A stretch of 64,000 nucleotides of DNA from Pedobacter aquae. Its GTDB lineage: Bacteria; Bacteroidota; Bacteroidia; Sphingobacteriales; Sphingobacteriaceae. Positions 16,188 to 26,138 of the stretch are shown piece after piece. A program made the translations under genes and the position numbers. The notes beneath the pieces are model-generated. The model searched no databases and had not been told where the DNA came from. It was given only the letters and a program-made list of their open reading frames with translations. The first letter of the stretch is position 1. Each line of letters opens with the position of its first letter. The DNA lies in NCBI RefSeq assembly GCF_008195825.1, contig NZ_CP043329.1:186001-250000 (forward strand), written 5' to 3'.

Positions 16188-18512
16188 ATGAAGATAATTT
16201 TATACTTCTTATTGCTGTTTTATAGTCCTTTTGTTTGGGCGCAAAGTAAGATAGTTAAAGATGCTGATGCCTTAGAAGACGCTGTTAAACAAGCTAAGCC
16301 AGGCGATACGGTTTTTTTAGCAAATCAAGAATGGAAAAATGTTGCTTTAACCATTTATGGGAAAGGAACTGCCTTAAAACCTATTGTGATTATGCCTAAA
16401 GAGGCAAAAAAAGTAATCATTACCGGGCAATCCTTTCTGCGTATCGCAGGCGAACATTTAATCATTAAAGGCTTGCATTTTAAAAATGGGTACAGCCCGC
16501 AAAGAGAGGTGGTAACTTTTAGAATTAATAATGATTTATTGGCCAATTATTGCCGACTAACAGAATCTGTGATAGAAGATTTTAGTCAGCCAGAGCGTTT
16601 TAAAAACGATGTTTGGGTGGTTTTTTGGGGTAAACGCAATCGGGTAGACCATTGTACTTTTGTGGATAAACTAAGTGGCGGACCCGTTATCATTGCCGAA
16701 TTAAACGATGAACGCAGTCAGGAAAATTACCATAGTATAGATGCTAATTATTTTAAAGGTCGACAACGTTTTGGGTCTAACGGTGGGGAAACTATTAGGA
16801 TAGGCGTTTCACGCTATTCTTTAACCGCATCTCGCACTCAAATCATCAACAATTATTTTGAAAGATGTAATGGCGAAGTAGAAATTGTATCCATTAAGTC
16901 TGGCGAAAATAACATCAGTTTCAATACTTTTTACGAGTGTGAAGGCTCATTAGTATTAAGACATGGCTCAAACAATACCGTAGAAGGGAATTTATTTTTA
17001 GGCAATCATAAACCTTTTACGGGCGGAGTTAGGGTGATTAATCCTGGGCATAAGGTTTTTAATAATGTATTTAAAGATTTAAGAGGAACAGCTTTTCGCT
17101 CTGCTTTAGCCGTCATGAACGGCGTTCCTAATTCTTTAATTAACAGATATTATCAGGTTAAGGATGCTAATATAGAGCGCAACACTTTTATCAATTGCGG
17201 ACCAGTTTTATTTGGCGCTGGTAAAGATGCCGAGCGGACTTTATCGCCTCAAAGCGTTACATTTTCTAGTAATTTAATGGTAAATCCTACAGGGAATTTA
17301 ATTGAGGATACCAATAAAGATAAAGGAATTAGTTTGGTAAATAACGCTGTTGTAAACTCGGCTATAGCCCCATTAACAGATGGCTTTACTCTTATCAAAG
17401 TAAATCATCAAAAAAAAGATACTTTAAGCATCCCTTATCATAAAAATTATGGTGCTGATGTGAAAAAGCTACCTTTTGTACAGAAATCGCAAACCGGAGC
17501 TGGTTGGTATGTACAAGAAGAAGTTAAATCTTCAAGAGCTAATAAGACTTTTAGTTTAGCATCGGCTCAAAGCCAACAAATTCATAAACTTATTGCAAAT
17601 GCCATTTCTGGCGATACCATTTGCTTTACAGATGCTACTTTTTATAAGCTAGATAAAGAAATAGTTTTAGATAAAATGCTGTATTTAACAGCCGATAAAA
17701 GCTTAAAAAGCAAACCAATTTTGGTAAACAGTAGTTTTAAAACACTTCCCGCTTTTATTACCATTGCTAACGGCGGCTCTTTAGCTGTAAAAGGTTTAGC
17801 TTTTAAAGGAGCTTTTGAAAGCTATGGCGATGTGCAATGCGGTATACGCTCTACAGACCAAGCTATGAACAAGCATTACAACGTAAAAATAGATGGTTGC
17901 GAGTTTTACGATTATAACGAAAGCACTTTCTCTGGCTTTAAAGCAAGTAAAAGCACTTTTGCAGATACCTTGCTAATCACCAACTCTTTATTTAGAAATA
18001 TTTCTGGTATGGGTATTAATTTGGCCGAGGAGAAGGAAGACAAAGGGATATATGGGGTAGAAAATACCATCATCAAAAACTGTGTGTTTACCAATATTTT
18101 AGGCTCTGCTATTAATGTATACCGTGGTGGTAATGACGAAAGTACTTTAGGGCCATTTCTAACTATAGATTATTGCACTTTTAACGAAATAGAAAATAGA
18201 GAGCAAGGTACTGTTGTACGCCTATCGGGTGCGCAACAAGCTGCGGTTACCAATAGTATTTTTATGAATAGTGGGCAAGGCGGGCGCTCTATAGAATTTA
18301 GAGAGTTTAGATGGGATGATATCAAAGTAGATGATTGCAATTTCTATAATTCTGGCAGGATAGACTCTTTTTACGGCACTGTGGCAGGTAAAAATATCTA
18401 TCAAATTAAACCCGATTTTATAGACAGTTCTTCTTTTAATTTCAATCTTAAACCGGGGTCTGCTTTGTCAGATAAATCAACAACAGGGAGAACTTTAGGC
18501 GCCAAATTATAA
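16188..18512 (+). CDS. PL6 family alginate lyase, two-domain form
   Basis: Extracytoplasmic lyase of 774 residues from ATG 16188, where the signal peptide begins (cleavage near WAQ, residue 19). The upstream extension to 16107 runs through the hairpin and has no signal. Right-handed beta-helix, chondroitinase-B fold: the N-terminal domain (about 20-400) has NGGETIRIG at 198-206, catalytic Lys237 in VSIKSGEN and Arg258 in LVLRHG. A second beta-helical half (about 440-774) follows, as in AlyGC-type enzymes. PL6 members cut alginate, often MG-rich. The next gene is a shorter paralogue, so the two probably act together on polymer. Confidence 0.9.
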   Translation: MKIILYFLLLFYSPFVWAQSKIVKDADALEDAVKQAKPGDTVFLANQEWKNVALTIYGKGTALKPIVIMPKEAKKVIITGQSFLRIAGEHLIIKGLHFKNGYSPQREVVTFRINNDLLANYCRLTESVIEDFSQPERFKNDVWVVFWGKRNRVDHCTFVDKLSGGPVIIAELNDERSQENYHSIDANYFKGRQRFGSNGGETIRIGVSRYSLTASRTQIINNYFERCNGEVEIVSIKSGENNISFNTFYECEGSLVLRHGSNNTVEGNLFLGNHKPFTGGVRVINPGHKVFNNVFKDLRGTAFRSALAVMNGVPNSLINRYYQVKDANIERNTFINCGPVLFGAGKDAERTLSPQSVTFSSNLMVNPTGNLIEDTNKDKGISLVNNAVVNSAIAPLTDGFTLIKVNHQKKDTLSIPYHKNYGADVKKLPFVQKSQTGAGWYVQEEVKSSRANKTFSLASAQSQQIHKLIANAISGDTICFTDATFYKLDKEIVLDKMLYLTADKSLKSKPILVNSSFKTLPAFITIANGGSLAVKGLAFKGAFESYGDVQCGIRSTDQAMNKHYNVKIDGCEFYDYNESTFSGFKASKSTFADTLLITNSLFRNISGMGINLAEEKEDKGIYGVENTIIKNCVFTNILGSAINVYRGGNDESTLGPFLTIDYCTFNEIENREQGTVVRLSGAQQAAVTNSIFMNSGQGGRSIEFREFRWDDIKVDDCNFYNSGRIDSFYGTVAGKNIYQIKPDFIDSSSFNFNLKPGSALSDKSTTGRTLGAKL

Positions 18513-18526
18513 TAAACCTCAACAAC

Positions 18527-19882
18527 ATGAAAACTAAAAATATCATCAAAATCTTATTCATCATTGGCTTAAGCAATGCTATTATGGTTCATGCTAGTAC
18601 ACCTAAATTGGGCTCTGACATAGAAAAGAAAACGGTTTTACAAGGGAAGGTTTATAAAATTAAATCTGTTGCCGAGTTAAATGCCTTGATATTAAAACCG
18701 GGCGATAAAGTAGTAATGCAAGCGGGCGATTGGTCTAACCAACAATTAAATTTCAAAGGAAAGGGCACCAAAGAGCAACCTATAATTTTAACCACAGCAA
18801 GCCCAGGCAAAATAAAATTGACAGGAAGTTCAAATTTAAGAATTGATGGCGAATGGCTAGTTGTAGATGGTTTGGCTTTCGCCGATGGTTACCTAGACAA
18901 AGGCCATGTAGTGCAATTTTCGGCAACATCGTCTAATTGTAGATTAACCAATAGCAGTGTTATCAACTACAACCCGCCTTCAAAAGAAACCGATTATAAA
19001 TGGGTTTCTTTATATGGAAACAACAATAGGGTAGACCATTGCGAGCTTAAAGGTAAAAACCATATGGGTACAACGCTGGTAGTTTGGTTGGCAGATAAGC
19101 CTAACTATCACCAAATAGACCATAATTATTTTGGTCCTCGTCCGCCTTTAGATGCTAACGGCGGGGAAACCATTAGAATAGGTACGAGTGATTGGTCTAT
19201 GCATGATTCTTACACCAACGTATCTCATAATATTTTTGATAAATGCGATGGGGAAACAGAGATTATATCTATAAAATCTGGTCATAATACCATTAAGAAT
19301 AACCTTTTTTACGAGTGCGATGGCACCTTAACCTTTAGACATGGTAATTTTTCTGAAGTGTTAGATAACTATTTCATCGGTAATAAAAAGAAAAATACAG
19401 GAGGTATCAGAATCATCGGTGAAAACCAAAAAGTAGAAGGTAATTATTTACATGGCTTAACCGGAACAGGTTTAAGAGCCGCCGTTTCTGTGATGAATGC
19501 TGTTGAGAACCCAAAACTTAATGAATACTGGCAAGTTAAAAATGCCCTTATCAGCAAGAATATGATTTTAGACTGTACCGAAGCTTTTAATTTAGGTTCT
19601 GGAAAAAATAGTACACGTATTCTAGTACCAGACGGGGTTAAAATTATAGATAATTATATCTCTAATTCACCAAAGTTAACCACATTTGAGGATCAACCTA
19701 AAAACCTACAAATACAAAATAATCAACTTGTTGGCGCTACTTTAACCCAAGGTTTTGTTAAAAGCACACAAGAATTGGTAAAGTCTGATGGGGTATGGCA
19801 ATTTAAAAATAATTTGAAAAAGCCATTTTGGTTAATAGAAAAGATTGGGCCAGCTTGGGCAGCAGCTAGAAATAACTATTAA
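18527..19882 (+). CDS. PL6 family alginate lyase, single-domain form
   Basis: A 451-residue paralogue of the preceding lyase with only the catalytic beta-helix. The N-terminus is hydrophobic (about residues 8-24, ending VHAS), consistent with export. NGGETIRIG is at 211-219, catalytic Lys250 in ISIKSGHN and Arg271 in FRHGN, so the catalytic pair is intact, with the Ca2+-site acidic residues of CDGETEI just before. It follows the larger PL6 gene by 14 bases. Two PL6 enzymes of different architecture in one locus usually differ in block preference or endo/exo action. Confidence 0.9.
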   Translation: MKTKNIIKILFIIGLSNAIMVHASTPKLGSDIEKKTVLQGKVYKIKSVAELNALILKPGDKVVMQAGDWSNQQLNFKGKGTKEQPIILTTASPGKIKLTGSSNLRIDGEWLVVDGLAFADGYLDKGHVVQFSATSSNCRLTNSSVINYNPPSKETDYKWVSLYGNNNRVDHCELKGKNHMGTTLVVWLADKPNYHQIDHNYFGPRPPLDANGGETIRIGTSDWSMHDSYTNVSHNIFDKCDGETEIISIKSGHNTIKNNLFYECDGTLTFRHGNFSEVLDNYFIGNKKKNTGGIRIIGENQKVEGNYLHGLTGTGLRAAVSVMNAVENPKLNEYWQVKNALISKNMILDCTEAFNLGSGKNSTRILVPDGVKIIDNYISNSPKLTTFEDQPKNLQIQNNQLVGATLTQGFVKSTQELVKSDGVWQFKNNLKKPFWLIEKIGPAWAAARNNY

Positions 19883-19981
19883 GGCTTCTAATACTTATTT
19901 GAAAGGGATTATCGTGATGTTAATCCAGACTAATTTTAACTATATACCTTAAATTTTATTCAATTTGAAACAACATAAGCT

Positions 19982-21142
19982 ATGCATATTATAAGGAAAT
20001 TGTTTTTGCTCATTATTCTTATCTTTCCACTTTTTGTATATTCTAATTCTCCATTAGAAAAAAAAATCACCAAAGTATTAAAAAAACAAATACTTGATGA
20101 GGCTGCATGGGCTTTAAAAGAGCAACCTGTTACCATAACAGCAAGCACATCACCAAGAAGTGCTGGAGGCAAAAATGATTTTTACTCAGAAGGCGATTAT
20201 TGGTGGCCAGACCCACAAAATCCTAATGGACCCTATATACAAAAGGATGGTTTAACCAATCCAGATAATTTTGTGGCGCACCGTTTTGCGGTGATTAGGT
20301 TAGGTAAAATTATTGGCTCTTTAGCATCAGCTTACAAGCTAACCGGAGATAAAAAATATATCAACCATGCTGTAAAACATTTAAAAGCTTGGTTTATAAA
20401 TGCTGATACAAAGATGAATCCTCATCTTTTATATGCACAGGCCATAAAAGGCCGTTTTACAGGCAGAGGAATCGGTATTATTGATACCATTCACCTCATG
20501 GATGTTGCACAAGGTGTAATCGTAATGGAAAAAGGAATTTTACAAGAAGATTTAAAAGCCATAAAAAATTGGTTTACCCAATATTTGAACTGGCTAATGA
20601 CACATCCATATGGTAATGCAGAAATGGAAGCTAAAAATAATCATGGTACTTGCTTTACCATGCAGGTAGCTTCTTTTGCTAAACTAACTGGCGATGAAAA
20701 GCTTCTAGAATTTTGTAGAAATAGATATAAAACTGTTTTATTACCTAATCAAATGGCGTTAGATGGAAGTTTTCCTTTAGAAATGGCTCGTACCAAACCT
20801 TATGGTTATTCGCTATTTAATTTAGATGCTATGGCCACGCTTTGCCAAATATTATCAACCCCTCAAGATAATTTATGGGCTTATAAAACAGAGGATGGAA
20901 AATCTATCCAAAAAGGTATCACTTTTTTATATCCTTACCTAACTGATAAAAGTAAATGGCCATTAAAACCCGATGTCATGTATTGGAACGAGTGGCCTGT
21001 TGCGCAACCAGCATTGGTTTTTGGGGCAAATGCTTTCAAACAAAACCAGTGGTTTAAAACTTGGGCTACTTTAAATCATCAACCCCAGGTAGAAGAAGTT
21101 ATTAGAAATTTAGTTATCAAATATCCTGTTATTTGGCTTTAA
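19982..21142 (+). CDS. Alginate_lyase-domain protein, PL38-like
   Basis: A 386-residue exported protein (signal peptide about 1-21, cleavage near VYS). The alpha/alpha-barrel of the alginate lyase superfamily is recognisable from YWWPDPQNPNGPY near residue 73, RLGKIIGSLASAYKLTGD near 106, and the catalytic-type KNNHGTCF near 218-225. This arrangement fits PL38, which cuts polyuronates such as alginate or glucuronan, better than PL5. It lies 99 bases past the second PL6 gene and is the last gene of the locus; no terminator is obvious after it. Activity on mannuronate blocks is plausible but not proven. Confidence 0.8.
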   Translation: MHIIRKLFLLIILIFPLFVYSNSPLEKKITKVLKKQILDEAAWALKEQPVTITASTSPRSAGGKNDFYSEGDYWWPDPQNPNGPYIQKDGLTNPDNFVAHRFAVIRLGKIIGSLASAYKLTGDKKYINHAVKHLKAWFINADTKMNPHLLYAQAIKGRFTGRGIGIIDTIHLMDVAQGVIVMEKGILQEDLKAIKNWFTQYLNWLMTHPYGNAEMEAKNNHGTCFTMQVASFAKLTGDEKLLEFCRNRYKTVLLPNQMALDGSFPLEMARTKPYGYSLFNLDAMATLCQILSTPQDNLWAYKTEDGKSIQKGITFLYPYLTDKSKWPLKPDVMYWNEWPVAQPALVFGANAFKQNQWFKTWATLNHQPQVEEVIRNLVIKYPVIWL

Positions 21143-21237
21143 GCCGATTTAAATTTGTTAAATCATCATCATAAAAGTTTAAAAACTCATATCAAAAAGG
21201 TAAAAGCTTTATCTTAGAAAAAATTCATTAGGTACAG

Positions 21238-21882
21238 ATGATGGCAAACCTTTCTGCAAACGATTATCTTCAACAATATTTTCCTCAGTTTGAACTGGCT
21301 TTAAAAGAGAAGCTAGCACAACATACTAGCATCAAAACATTTGAAACTGGAGAGTTGATGATGCAGCCGGGGCAGTATTTTCGTTCTACGATGCTGGTAG
21401 TAGCCGGTAAGGTAAAACTTTACAGACAAGGCGAAGATGGCGGCGAATTTTTTATGTACTATCTAGAACCCGGTAATGCATGTGCTTTGTCTTTAATATG
21501 TGCCACCAAACAAGAAACCAGCGAGGTAATGGCTAAAGCGGTAGAAAAGACCACGGTTTTATCTATCCCCATAGAAATTATGGACGATTTGGTACGTAAT
21601 TACAAAACCTGGTATTACTTTACGCTTGAAACTTATAGAAGCCGCTTTGAAGAACTTTTACAAGTGATAGATAGCGTAGCATTTAAAGGTTTAGATGAAC
21701 GCTTGATGTTCTACCTCAAAAAACAAGTAGAAAAACTCAATACCAAGCAATTACCCTTAACACATCAAGAAATTGCGGCCGATTTAAACTCATCCAGAGA
21801 GGTCATATCCAGATTACTGAAAAAGATAGAACAGCGGGGACATGTTATTTTACATCGCAACTATGTAGAGTGGTTAAAATAA
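21238..21882 (+). CDS. Crp/Fnr-family transcriptional regulator of the sulfur genes
   Basis: A 214-residue protein: an N-terminal cyclic-nucleotide-binding-type beta-barrel (about 20-135, LMMQPGQYFRSTMLVVAGK) and a C-terminal winged helix (about 150-214), with recognition helix NSSREVISRLLKKIEQ. No Cys cluster like that of Fnr is seen, so it is not a classical Fe-S oxygen sensor. The following gene groups each carry a CRP-like palindrome, GTGAyAAAwGTCAC, which this protein very likely binds. The signal could be sulfide, persulfide or redox state, by context only. ATG 21238 and 21241 are equally possible starts. Confidence 0.88.
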   Translation: MMANLSANDYLQQYFPQFELALKEKLAQHTSIKTFETGELMMQPGQYFRSTMLVVAGKVKLYRQGEDGGEFFMYYLEPGNACALSLICATKQETSEVMAKAVEKTTVLSIPIEIMDDLVRNYKTWYYFTLETYRSRFEELLQVIDSVAFKGLDERLMFYLKKQVEKLNTKQLPLTHQEIAADLNSSREVISRLLKKIEQRGHVILHRNYVEWLK

Positions 21883-21907
21883 TTTTTTTTGACGTTTTTT
21901 TAAGGAT

Positions 21908-21951
21908 GTGACAAAAGTCACCAATAAGCAGTAGCCATTGCAGCATCTTTG
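21908..21951 (+). promoter_or_regulatory. CRP-like operator and -7 box upstream of the TauE-like gene
   Basis: GTGACAAAAGTCAC at 21908-21921 is a perfect palindrome and, with the preceding T, fits the CRP consensus TGTGA-N6-TCAC. A -7-like box CATCTTTG (one mismatch to TAnnTTTG) ends at 21951, 36.5 bases from the palindrome centre. That puts the operator near -41.5, the class II activator position. Confidence 0.65.
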
Positions 21952-21967
21952 TTGTAAATTACAATAA

Positions 21968-22762
21968 ATGGAAATAGCAGGTTACTTAGCTTCGGCTCTT
22001 ATTGGTGTTTCATTGGGCTTAATTGGCGGCGGCGGCTCTATATTAACAGTTCCGGTACTGGTTTATTTATTTGGAATACATCCATTATTAGCCACTTCTT
22101 ATTCTTTATTTATAGTAGGCATAACCAGCTTAATTGGTTCTTACAGCAATTTTAAAAATAATTTGGTAAGTGTTAAAACCGCTTTATATTTTGGTGCTGC
22201 CTCTATCATCACCGTTTTTTTAACAAGAAAATTTTTAGTTCCAAATATCCCGCACCACCTATTTACTATAGCAGGTTTTGAATTTACTTCATCTGTTTTT
22301 ACCATGGTTTTGTTTGCTATTTTAATGCTAGCAGCATCTTTAAGCATGATAAAAAACAACCAAATGATAGCGCCAGAAAAAGAATGTACAGATTGTATTA
22401 AATTTTTAAAGCTATTAGGATACGGTGTTGCCATTGGTATTATTACCGGTATTTTAGGTGCCGGAGGTGGTTTTTTATTAATACCGGCACTGGTTTTTTT
22501 AGTGAAACTGCCTATGAAAAAAGCGATAGGTACTTCTTTACTCATCATTGCTTTAAACTCTTTAATAGGTTTTGTCGGAGATTTAGGCCATTTTCAAATC
22601 GATTGGATTTTCTTGTTAACCATAAGCGCTATAGCAATAGCAGGAATATTTATTGGAGGCATAATAAGCAAAAAAATAACAAGCGCTAAACTTAAAAAAG
22701 GTTTTGGATGGTTTGTTTTAATCATGGGGGTGTACATCCTCATCAAAGAAATATATTTATAA
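21968..22762 (+). CDS. TauE/SafE family sulfite/sulfur-compound transporter
   Basis: A 264-residue membrane protein with about eight hydrophobic segments in two repeated halves. Each half begins with the family glycine motif, GVSLGLIGGGGSILTVPVL near residue 13 and GIITGILGAGGGFLLIPAL near residue 157. TauE/SafE proteins export sulfite, sulfoacetate or related anions, and in Bacteroidota they often accompany sulfide-oxidation genes. Here the gene is preceded by the CRP-like operator and followed by the persulfide dioxygenase/rhodanese gene, so sulfite or thiosulfate export after persulfide oxidation is a reasonable inference. Confidence 0.86.
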   Translation: MEIAGYLASALIGVSLGLIGGGGSILTVPVLVYLFGIHPLLATSYSLFIVGITSLIGSYSNFKNNLVSVKTALYFGAASIITVFLTRKFLVPNIPHHLFTIAGFEFTSSVFTMVLFAILMLAASLSMIKNNQMIAPEKECTDCIKFLKLLGYGVAIGIITGILGAGGGFLLIPALVFLVKLPMKKAIGTSLLIIALNSLIGFVGDLGHFQIDWIFLLTISAIAIAGIFIGGIISKKITSAKLKKGFGWFVLIMGVYILIKEIYL

Positions 22763-22772
22763 TTTCCCTTAG

Positions 22773-22816
22773 GTGATAAATGTCACTAAATGAGAAATAT
22801 ATAAAGCCGAAATTTG
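22773..22816 (+). promoter_or_regulatory. CRP-like operator and -7 box upstream of the persulfide dioxygenase gene
   Basis: GTGATAAATGTCAC at 22773-22786 matches the first operator at 11 or more of 14 positions with the same GTGA/TCAC arms. A -7-like box GAAATTTG ends at 22816, again exactly 36.5 bases from the palindrome centre. The repeated geometry supports one regulator acting on both promoters. Confidence 0.65.
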
Positions 22817-22849
22817 AAGTAATAAATAGAAAAATTAAAAAATACATAT

Positions 22850-24271
22850 ATGATAATAGAGCAAATTTATACCGGATGTTTAGCACAAGGTGCATACTAC
22901 ATTCAATCAGGTAATGAAGCCGCCATTATAGATCCTTTAAGAGAAGTTGGTCCTTACATAGAAAAAACTAAAGCCAATGGCGCTACTATTAAATACATTT
23001 TTGAGACGCATTTTCATGCAGATTTTGTGTCTGGCCATGTTGATTTAAGTAAGCAAACAGGTGCTAAAATTATTTATGGCCCTCAGGCAAACCCAAGTTT
23101 TGATGCACATATAGCTACAGATGGAGAAATTTTCAAACTTGGCGATATCAGCTTTAAAGTATTGCATACTCCAGGCCATACCATGGAGTCTAGCTGTTAT
23201 TTATTGTTAGATAAAGACGGAAAAGAAACCGCCCTATTCTCTGGCGATACGTTATTTATTGGCGATGTTGGTCGGCCAGATTTAGCCCAAAAAGCTGCTC
23301 ACATGACACAAGAAGAGCTAGCAGCTACTTTGTTTGATTCTTTAAGAAATAAAGTCATGACTTTGCCAGATGAGGTTACCGTATATCCGGCACATGGTGC
23401 AGGTTCTGCCTGTGGTAAAAACATGAGCAAAGAAACTACCGATACTTTGGGCAATCAGAAAAAATACAACTATGCTTTAAGAGCAAACATGACCAAAGAA
23501 GAGTTTGTGAAAGAAGTTACAGATGGTTTAACTCCGCCGCCAGCTTATTTCCCAGAAAACGTGAAAATGAATAAAGAAGGTTATGAAAGTTTTGAGAAAG
23601 TTTTGGAAAAAGGTACGCAGGCTTTATCTCCGGATGCTTTTGAAGCGGCCGCTAATGAAACAGGTGCTGTTTTGTTAGATACTAGAGATGCACAAACTTT
23701 TGCAGCAGGTTTTATCCCTAACGCTATCAATATAGGTATCGATGGTAATTTTGCACCTTGGGTGGGTTCTTTAATTCCAGATATCAAACAAGAAATATTA
23801 TTAATAACCGATGAAGGTAGGGAAGAAGAAGTTGTAACCCGTTTAGCAAGAGTAGGTTATGATGCTGCTATTGGTTATTTAGCAGGGGGTATGAAAGCTT
23901 GGGAAGCAGCCGGTAAAGAGATAGATAAAATAGCATCTGTTTCTGCTGATGAATTGGCTCAGAAAATAGCATCGGGCGAAGCTGTAAATATTGTTGACGT
24001 GAGAAAAGATACCGAGTATTTTGCAGAGCATATTATTGATGCAGAAAACGTAGCTTTAGATTATATCAATAACCAAATGAGCACTTTAGATAAGGATAAA
24101 ACTTATTACGTACACTGTGCAGGAGGTTACCGCTCTATGATTTTTAATTCGATATTAAGAGCCCGTGGGTTTGATAAATTAATAGATGTAAAAGGCGGCT
24201 TTAAAGCCATTAAAGAAACCGAAAAATTTAACATCAGTGCTTATGTTTGTCCAAGCACCATGAAATCTTAA
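22850..24271 (+). CDS. Metallo-beta-lactamase-fold persulfide dioxygenase fused to two rhodanese domains
   Basis: A 473-residue cytoplasmic fusion. The N-terminal MBL domain (about 1-235) has THFHADFVSGH with His54, His56, Asp58 and His63, plus LHTPGHTMES and GDTLFIGDVGRPD, as in ETHE1-type persulfide dioxygenases that oxidise glutathione persulfide to sulfite. Two rhodanese domains follow (about 250-355 and 365-470). In the first, the expected active-site loop reads LLITDEGREEE and has no Cys, so it is probably inactive. In the second, YYVHCAGGYRS supplies the catalytic Cys. Together they would move sulfane sulfur between persulfide, sulfite and thiosulfate. The next genes follow within a few bases as one operon. 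Confidence 0.9.
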   Translation: MIIEQIYTGCLAQGAYYIQSGNEAAIIDPLREVGPYIEKTKANGATIKYIFETHFHADFVSGHVDLSKQTGAKIIYGPQANPSFDAHIATDGEIFKLGDISFKVLHTPGHTMESSCYLLLDKDGKETALFSGDTLFIGDVGRPDLAQKAAHMTQEELAATLFDSLRNKVMTLPDEVTVYPAHGAGSACGKNMSKETTDTLGNQKKYNYALRANMTKEEFVKEVTDGLTPPPAYFPENVKMNKEGYESFEKVLEKGTQALSPDAFEAAANETGAVLLDTRDAQTFAAGFIPNAINIGIDGNFAPWVGSLIPDIKQEILLITDEGREEEVVTRLARVGYDAAIGYLAGGMKAWEAAGKEIDKIASVSADELAQKIASGEAVNIVDVRKDTEYFAEHIIDAENVALDYINNQMSTLDKDKTYYVHCAGGYRSMIFNSILRARGFDKLIDVKGGFKAIKETEKFNISAYVCPSTMKS

Positions 24272-24276
24272 TAAAC

Positions 24277-25089
24277 ATGGAAACATTAAAAATTTTAGTA
24301 CCAACCGATTTTTCTGCTACATTTCACGCAGCAGATGCTGTAGTTAACTTACTTCAAAATAAGGTAAATACTCAGGTCACTTTATTACATGTTATACCTG
24401 CAAGTGGGAATATTTTAGATGAAGAAGCGGCAGAAAACAAGGTATTGGCCCAAATAGAAGATGCAAAACAAAAGTTTAAAGCTTTACAGTTAAACTGGAA
24501 GTTTGATTATCTTCTAAAAAAGGGAGCTATTACCTCCACCATTAATGAAATGGCGGTAGAGTTAGGTGTAGATGTTATCATTATGGGAACAAAAGGTTCT
24601 TCTGGTTTGATGGAGCATTTAGTAGGCTCTGAAGCACAACATGTTGCAAGAGGCGCTGCAGTGCCTATCATTACGGTAAACCAATATAGTACCCCGGCCA
24701 AGCTTCAGCAGGTTTTATTATTGTTAGATTTTGAAAAACCAAGTACACATCATCAACTAGATTTTATCTATAAAATTGCTGATGAAGATGCTTTTATTAA
24801 TTTACTACATATCTTAAAACCTAATGAAATAGGTATGATAGCAGATATAGAGCAGAATATGCGAGAGTTTGCCGCCATCAATAACCTAGAAAACTATAAC
24901 GTTTTTCTTCACTCAGATGATCAGGTTGATGAAGGCGTATACAATTTCAATAAAGACCATGAGATGGATTTGGTGTGCATAGGAACGCATGGTCGTAAAG
25001 GTTTTAGTCATTTGTTATTTGGTAGCGTGGCAGAGCGTTTAATAAATCATTGCGCTAAGCCAGTTCTTACTTATCATTTAAATAATTAA
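24277..25089 (+). CDS. Universal stress protein with two tandem USP domains
   Basis: A 270-residue protein from ATG 24277, six bases after the previous stop; an upstream start at 24247 would overlap that gene. Both USP domains carry the ATP-binding loop: MGTKGSSGLMEHLVGS near residue 106 and IGTHGRKGFSHLLFGS near residue 240. Such tandem USPs are common in Bacteroidota operons handling redox or sulfur stress, but their biochemical role is not defined. Its place between the persulfide dioxygenase and the YeeE transporter genes suggests co-regulation by the Crp/Fnr-like protein. Confidence 0.87.
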   Translation: METLKILVPTDFSATFHAADAVVNLLQNKVNTQVTLLHVIPASGNILDEEAAENKVLAQIEDAKQKFKALQLNWKFDYLLKKGAITSTINEMAVELGVDVIIMGTKGSSGLMEHLVGSEAQHVARGAAVPIITVNQYSTPAKLQQVLLLLDFEKPSTHHQLDFIYKIADEDAFINLLHILKPNEIGMIADIEQNMREFAAINNLENYNVFLHSDDQVDEGVYNFNKDHEMDLVCIGTHGRKGFSHLLFGSVAERLINHCAKPVLTYHLNN

Positions 25090-25091
25090 TT

Positions 25092-25649
25092 ATGTTAGAA
25101 ATATTACAACAGCCATGGCCATGGTATGTATCTGGTGCGGCCATAGCTTTTATGATGGTTTTATTATTGTTTTACGGGAAATCGTTTGGTTTTTCATCAA
25201 ACCTTAGAACCATGTGTAGCATAGCAGGTGCAGGCAAAAAAGTTAAGTTTTTTGATTTTGATTGGAGAACTCAAAAATGGAATTTACTCTTCTTGTTAGG
25301 ATCAATAATTGGCGGTACTATAGCCTCAACTTTTTTAAGAAATGATGAGCCTTTAGCACTTTCAGCATCAACCATACAAGATTTAGCAGCGTTAGGAATT
25401 ACATTTGATGGTCAACTAAACCCTTCTCATATTTTTGGGCTAGAGTTTGCCACTTCTTTTAAAGGCATATTGGTATTATTGATAGGTGGTTTATTAGTAG
25501 GTTTTGGATCAAGATACGCTGGTGGTTGTACCTCTGGCCATGCTATCAGTGGTTTATCAAATTTACAAATACCTTCTTTAGTAGCAGTAATAGGCTTTTT
25601 TATAGGAGGCTTAGCCATGACATATTTTATTTTACCATTAATATTCTAA
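25092..25649 (+). CDS. YeeE/YedE family sulfur transporter, first of a pair
   Basis: A 185-residue membrane protein with about four or five hydrophobic segments. The signature GSRYAGGCTSGHAISGLSNL (near residues 140-159) with its Cys is the hallmark of YeeE/YedE (PF04143) proteins, which take up thiosulfate or other sulfane-sulfur compounds through conserved cysteines. It starts two bases after the USP stop and ends three bases before its partner, so the two are translated together. Large homologues contain both halves in one chain; here they are separate genes, a common arrangement. Confidence 0.86.
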   Translation: MLEILQQPWPWYVSGAAIAFMMVLLLFYGKSFGFSSNLRTMCSIAGAGKKVKFFDFDWRTQKWNLLFLLGSIIGGTIASTFLRNDEPLALSASTIQDLAALGITFDGQLNPSHIFGLEFATSFKGILVLLIGGLLVGFGSRYAGGCTSGHAISGLSNLQIPSLVAVIGFFIGGLAMTYFILPLIF

Positions 25650-25652
25650 GAC

Positions 25653-26066
25653 ATGAAAGGATTAAAATTTATACTAGCAGGTGTTGTTTTTGGAATCATT
25701 ATGGCTAAATCAGAAGCTATATCTTGGTATCGTATCCAAGAAATGTTTCGCTTTCAATCTTTCCATATGTATGGTATTATTGGTACCGCAGTAACCTTAG
25801 GTGTATTAGCCGTTTTCTTAATCAAAAAGTTAGGTTTAAGAGATACAGAAGGTAATCCCATCGTTTTTCAGGATAAAGATAAAAGCTGGAAAAAGTACAT
25901 CCTAGGAGGCACCATTTTTGGCTTAGGTTGGGCTTTAACAGGCGCTTGCCCTGGGCCTATGTTTGTAAATGTGGGTTATGGTTATTTTGCTATGCTTATT
26001 GTCATAGCTGGCGCATTAGGCGGAACATATCTTTATGGGGTTATAAAAGATAAGTTGCCTCATTAA
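25653..26066 (+). CDS. YeeE/YedE family sulfur transporter, second of a pair (DUF6691-like)
   Basis: A 137-residue membrane protein with about four hydrophobic segments. The motif GLGWALTGACPGPMFVNVG (near residues 90-108) holds the conserved Cys-Pro of the YedE half. It is the partner of the preceding gene and closes the operon; a terminator lies 18 bases after the stop. Together the pair probably moves thiosulfate or a related sulfur species across the inner membrane, upstream or downstream of the persulfide dioxygenase reaction. Confidence 0.85.
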   Translation: MKGLKFILAGVVFGIIMAKSEAISWYRIQEMFRFQSFHMYGIIGTAVTLGVLAVFLIKKLGLRDTEGNPIVFQDKDKSWKKYILGGTIFGLGWALTGACPGPMFVNVGYGYFAMLIVIAGALGGTYLYGVIKDKLPH

Positions 26067-26083
26067 TATTTAAAACACTTTCC

Positions 26084-26120
26084 AAACGTCTCGAAGCTTT
26101 TGCTTCGGGATGTTTCTTTT
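26084..26120 (+). terminator. Terminator of the sulfur operon
   Basis: AAACGTCTCGAAGC and GCTTCGGGATGTTT form a stem (perfect CGAAGC/GCTTCG core, outer part with G-T pairs) around a short TTTT loop, followed by CTTTTT. It ends the YeeE/YedE operon before the MFS gene. Confidence 0.78.
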
Positions 26121-26138
26121 TAATAGCCATCATATTTC

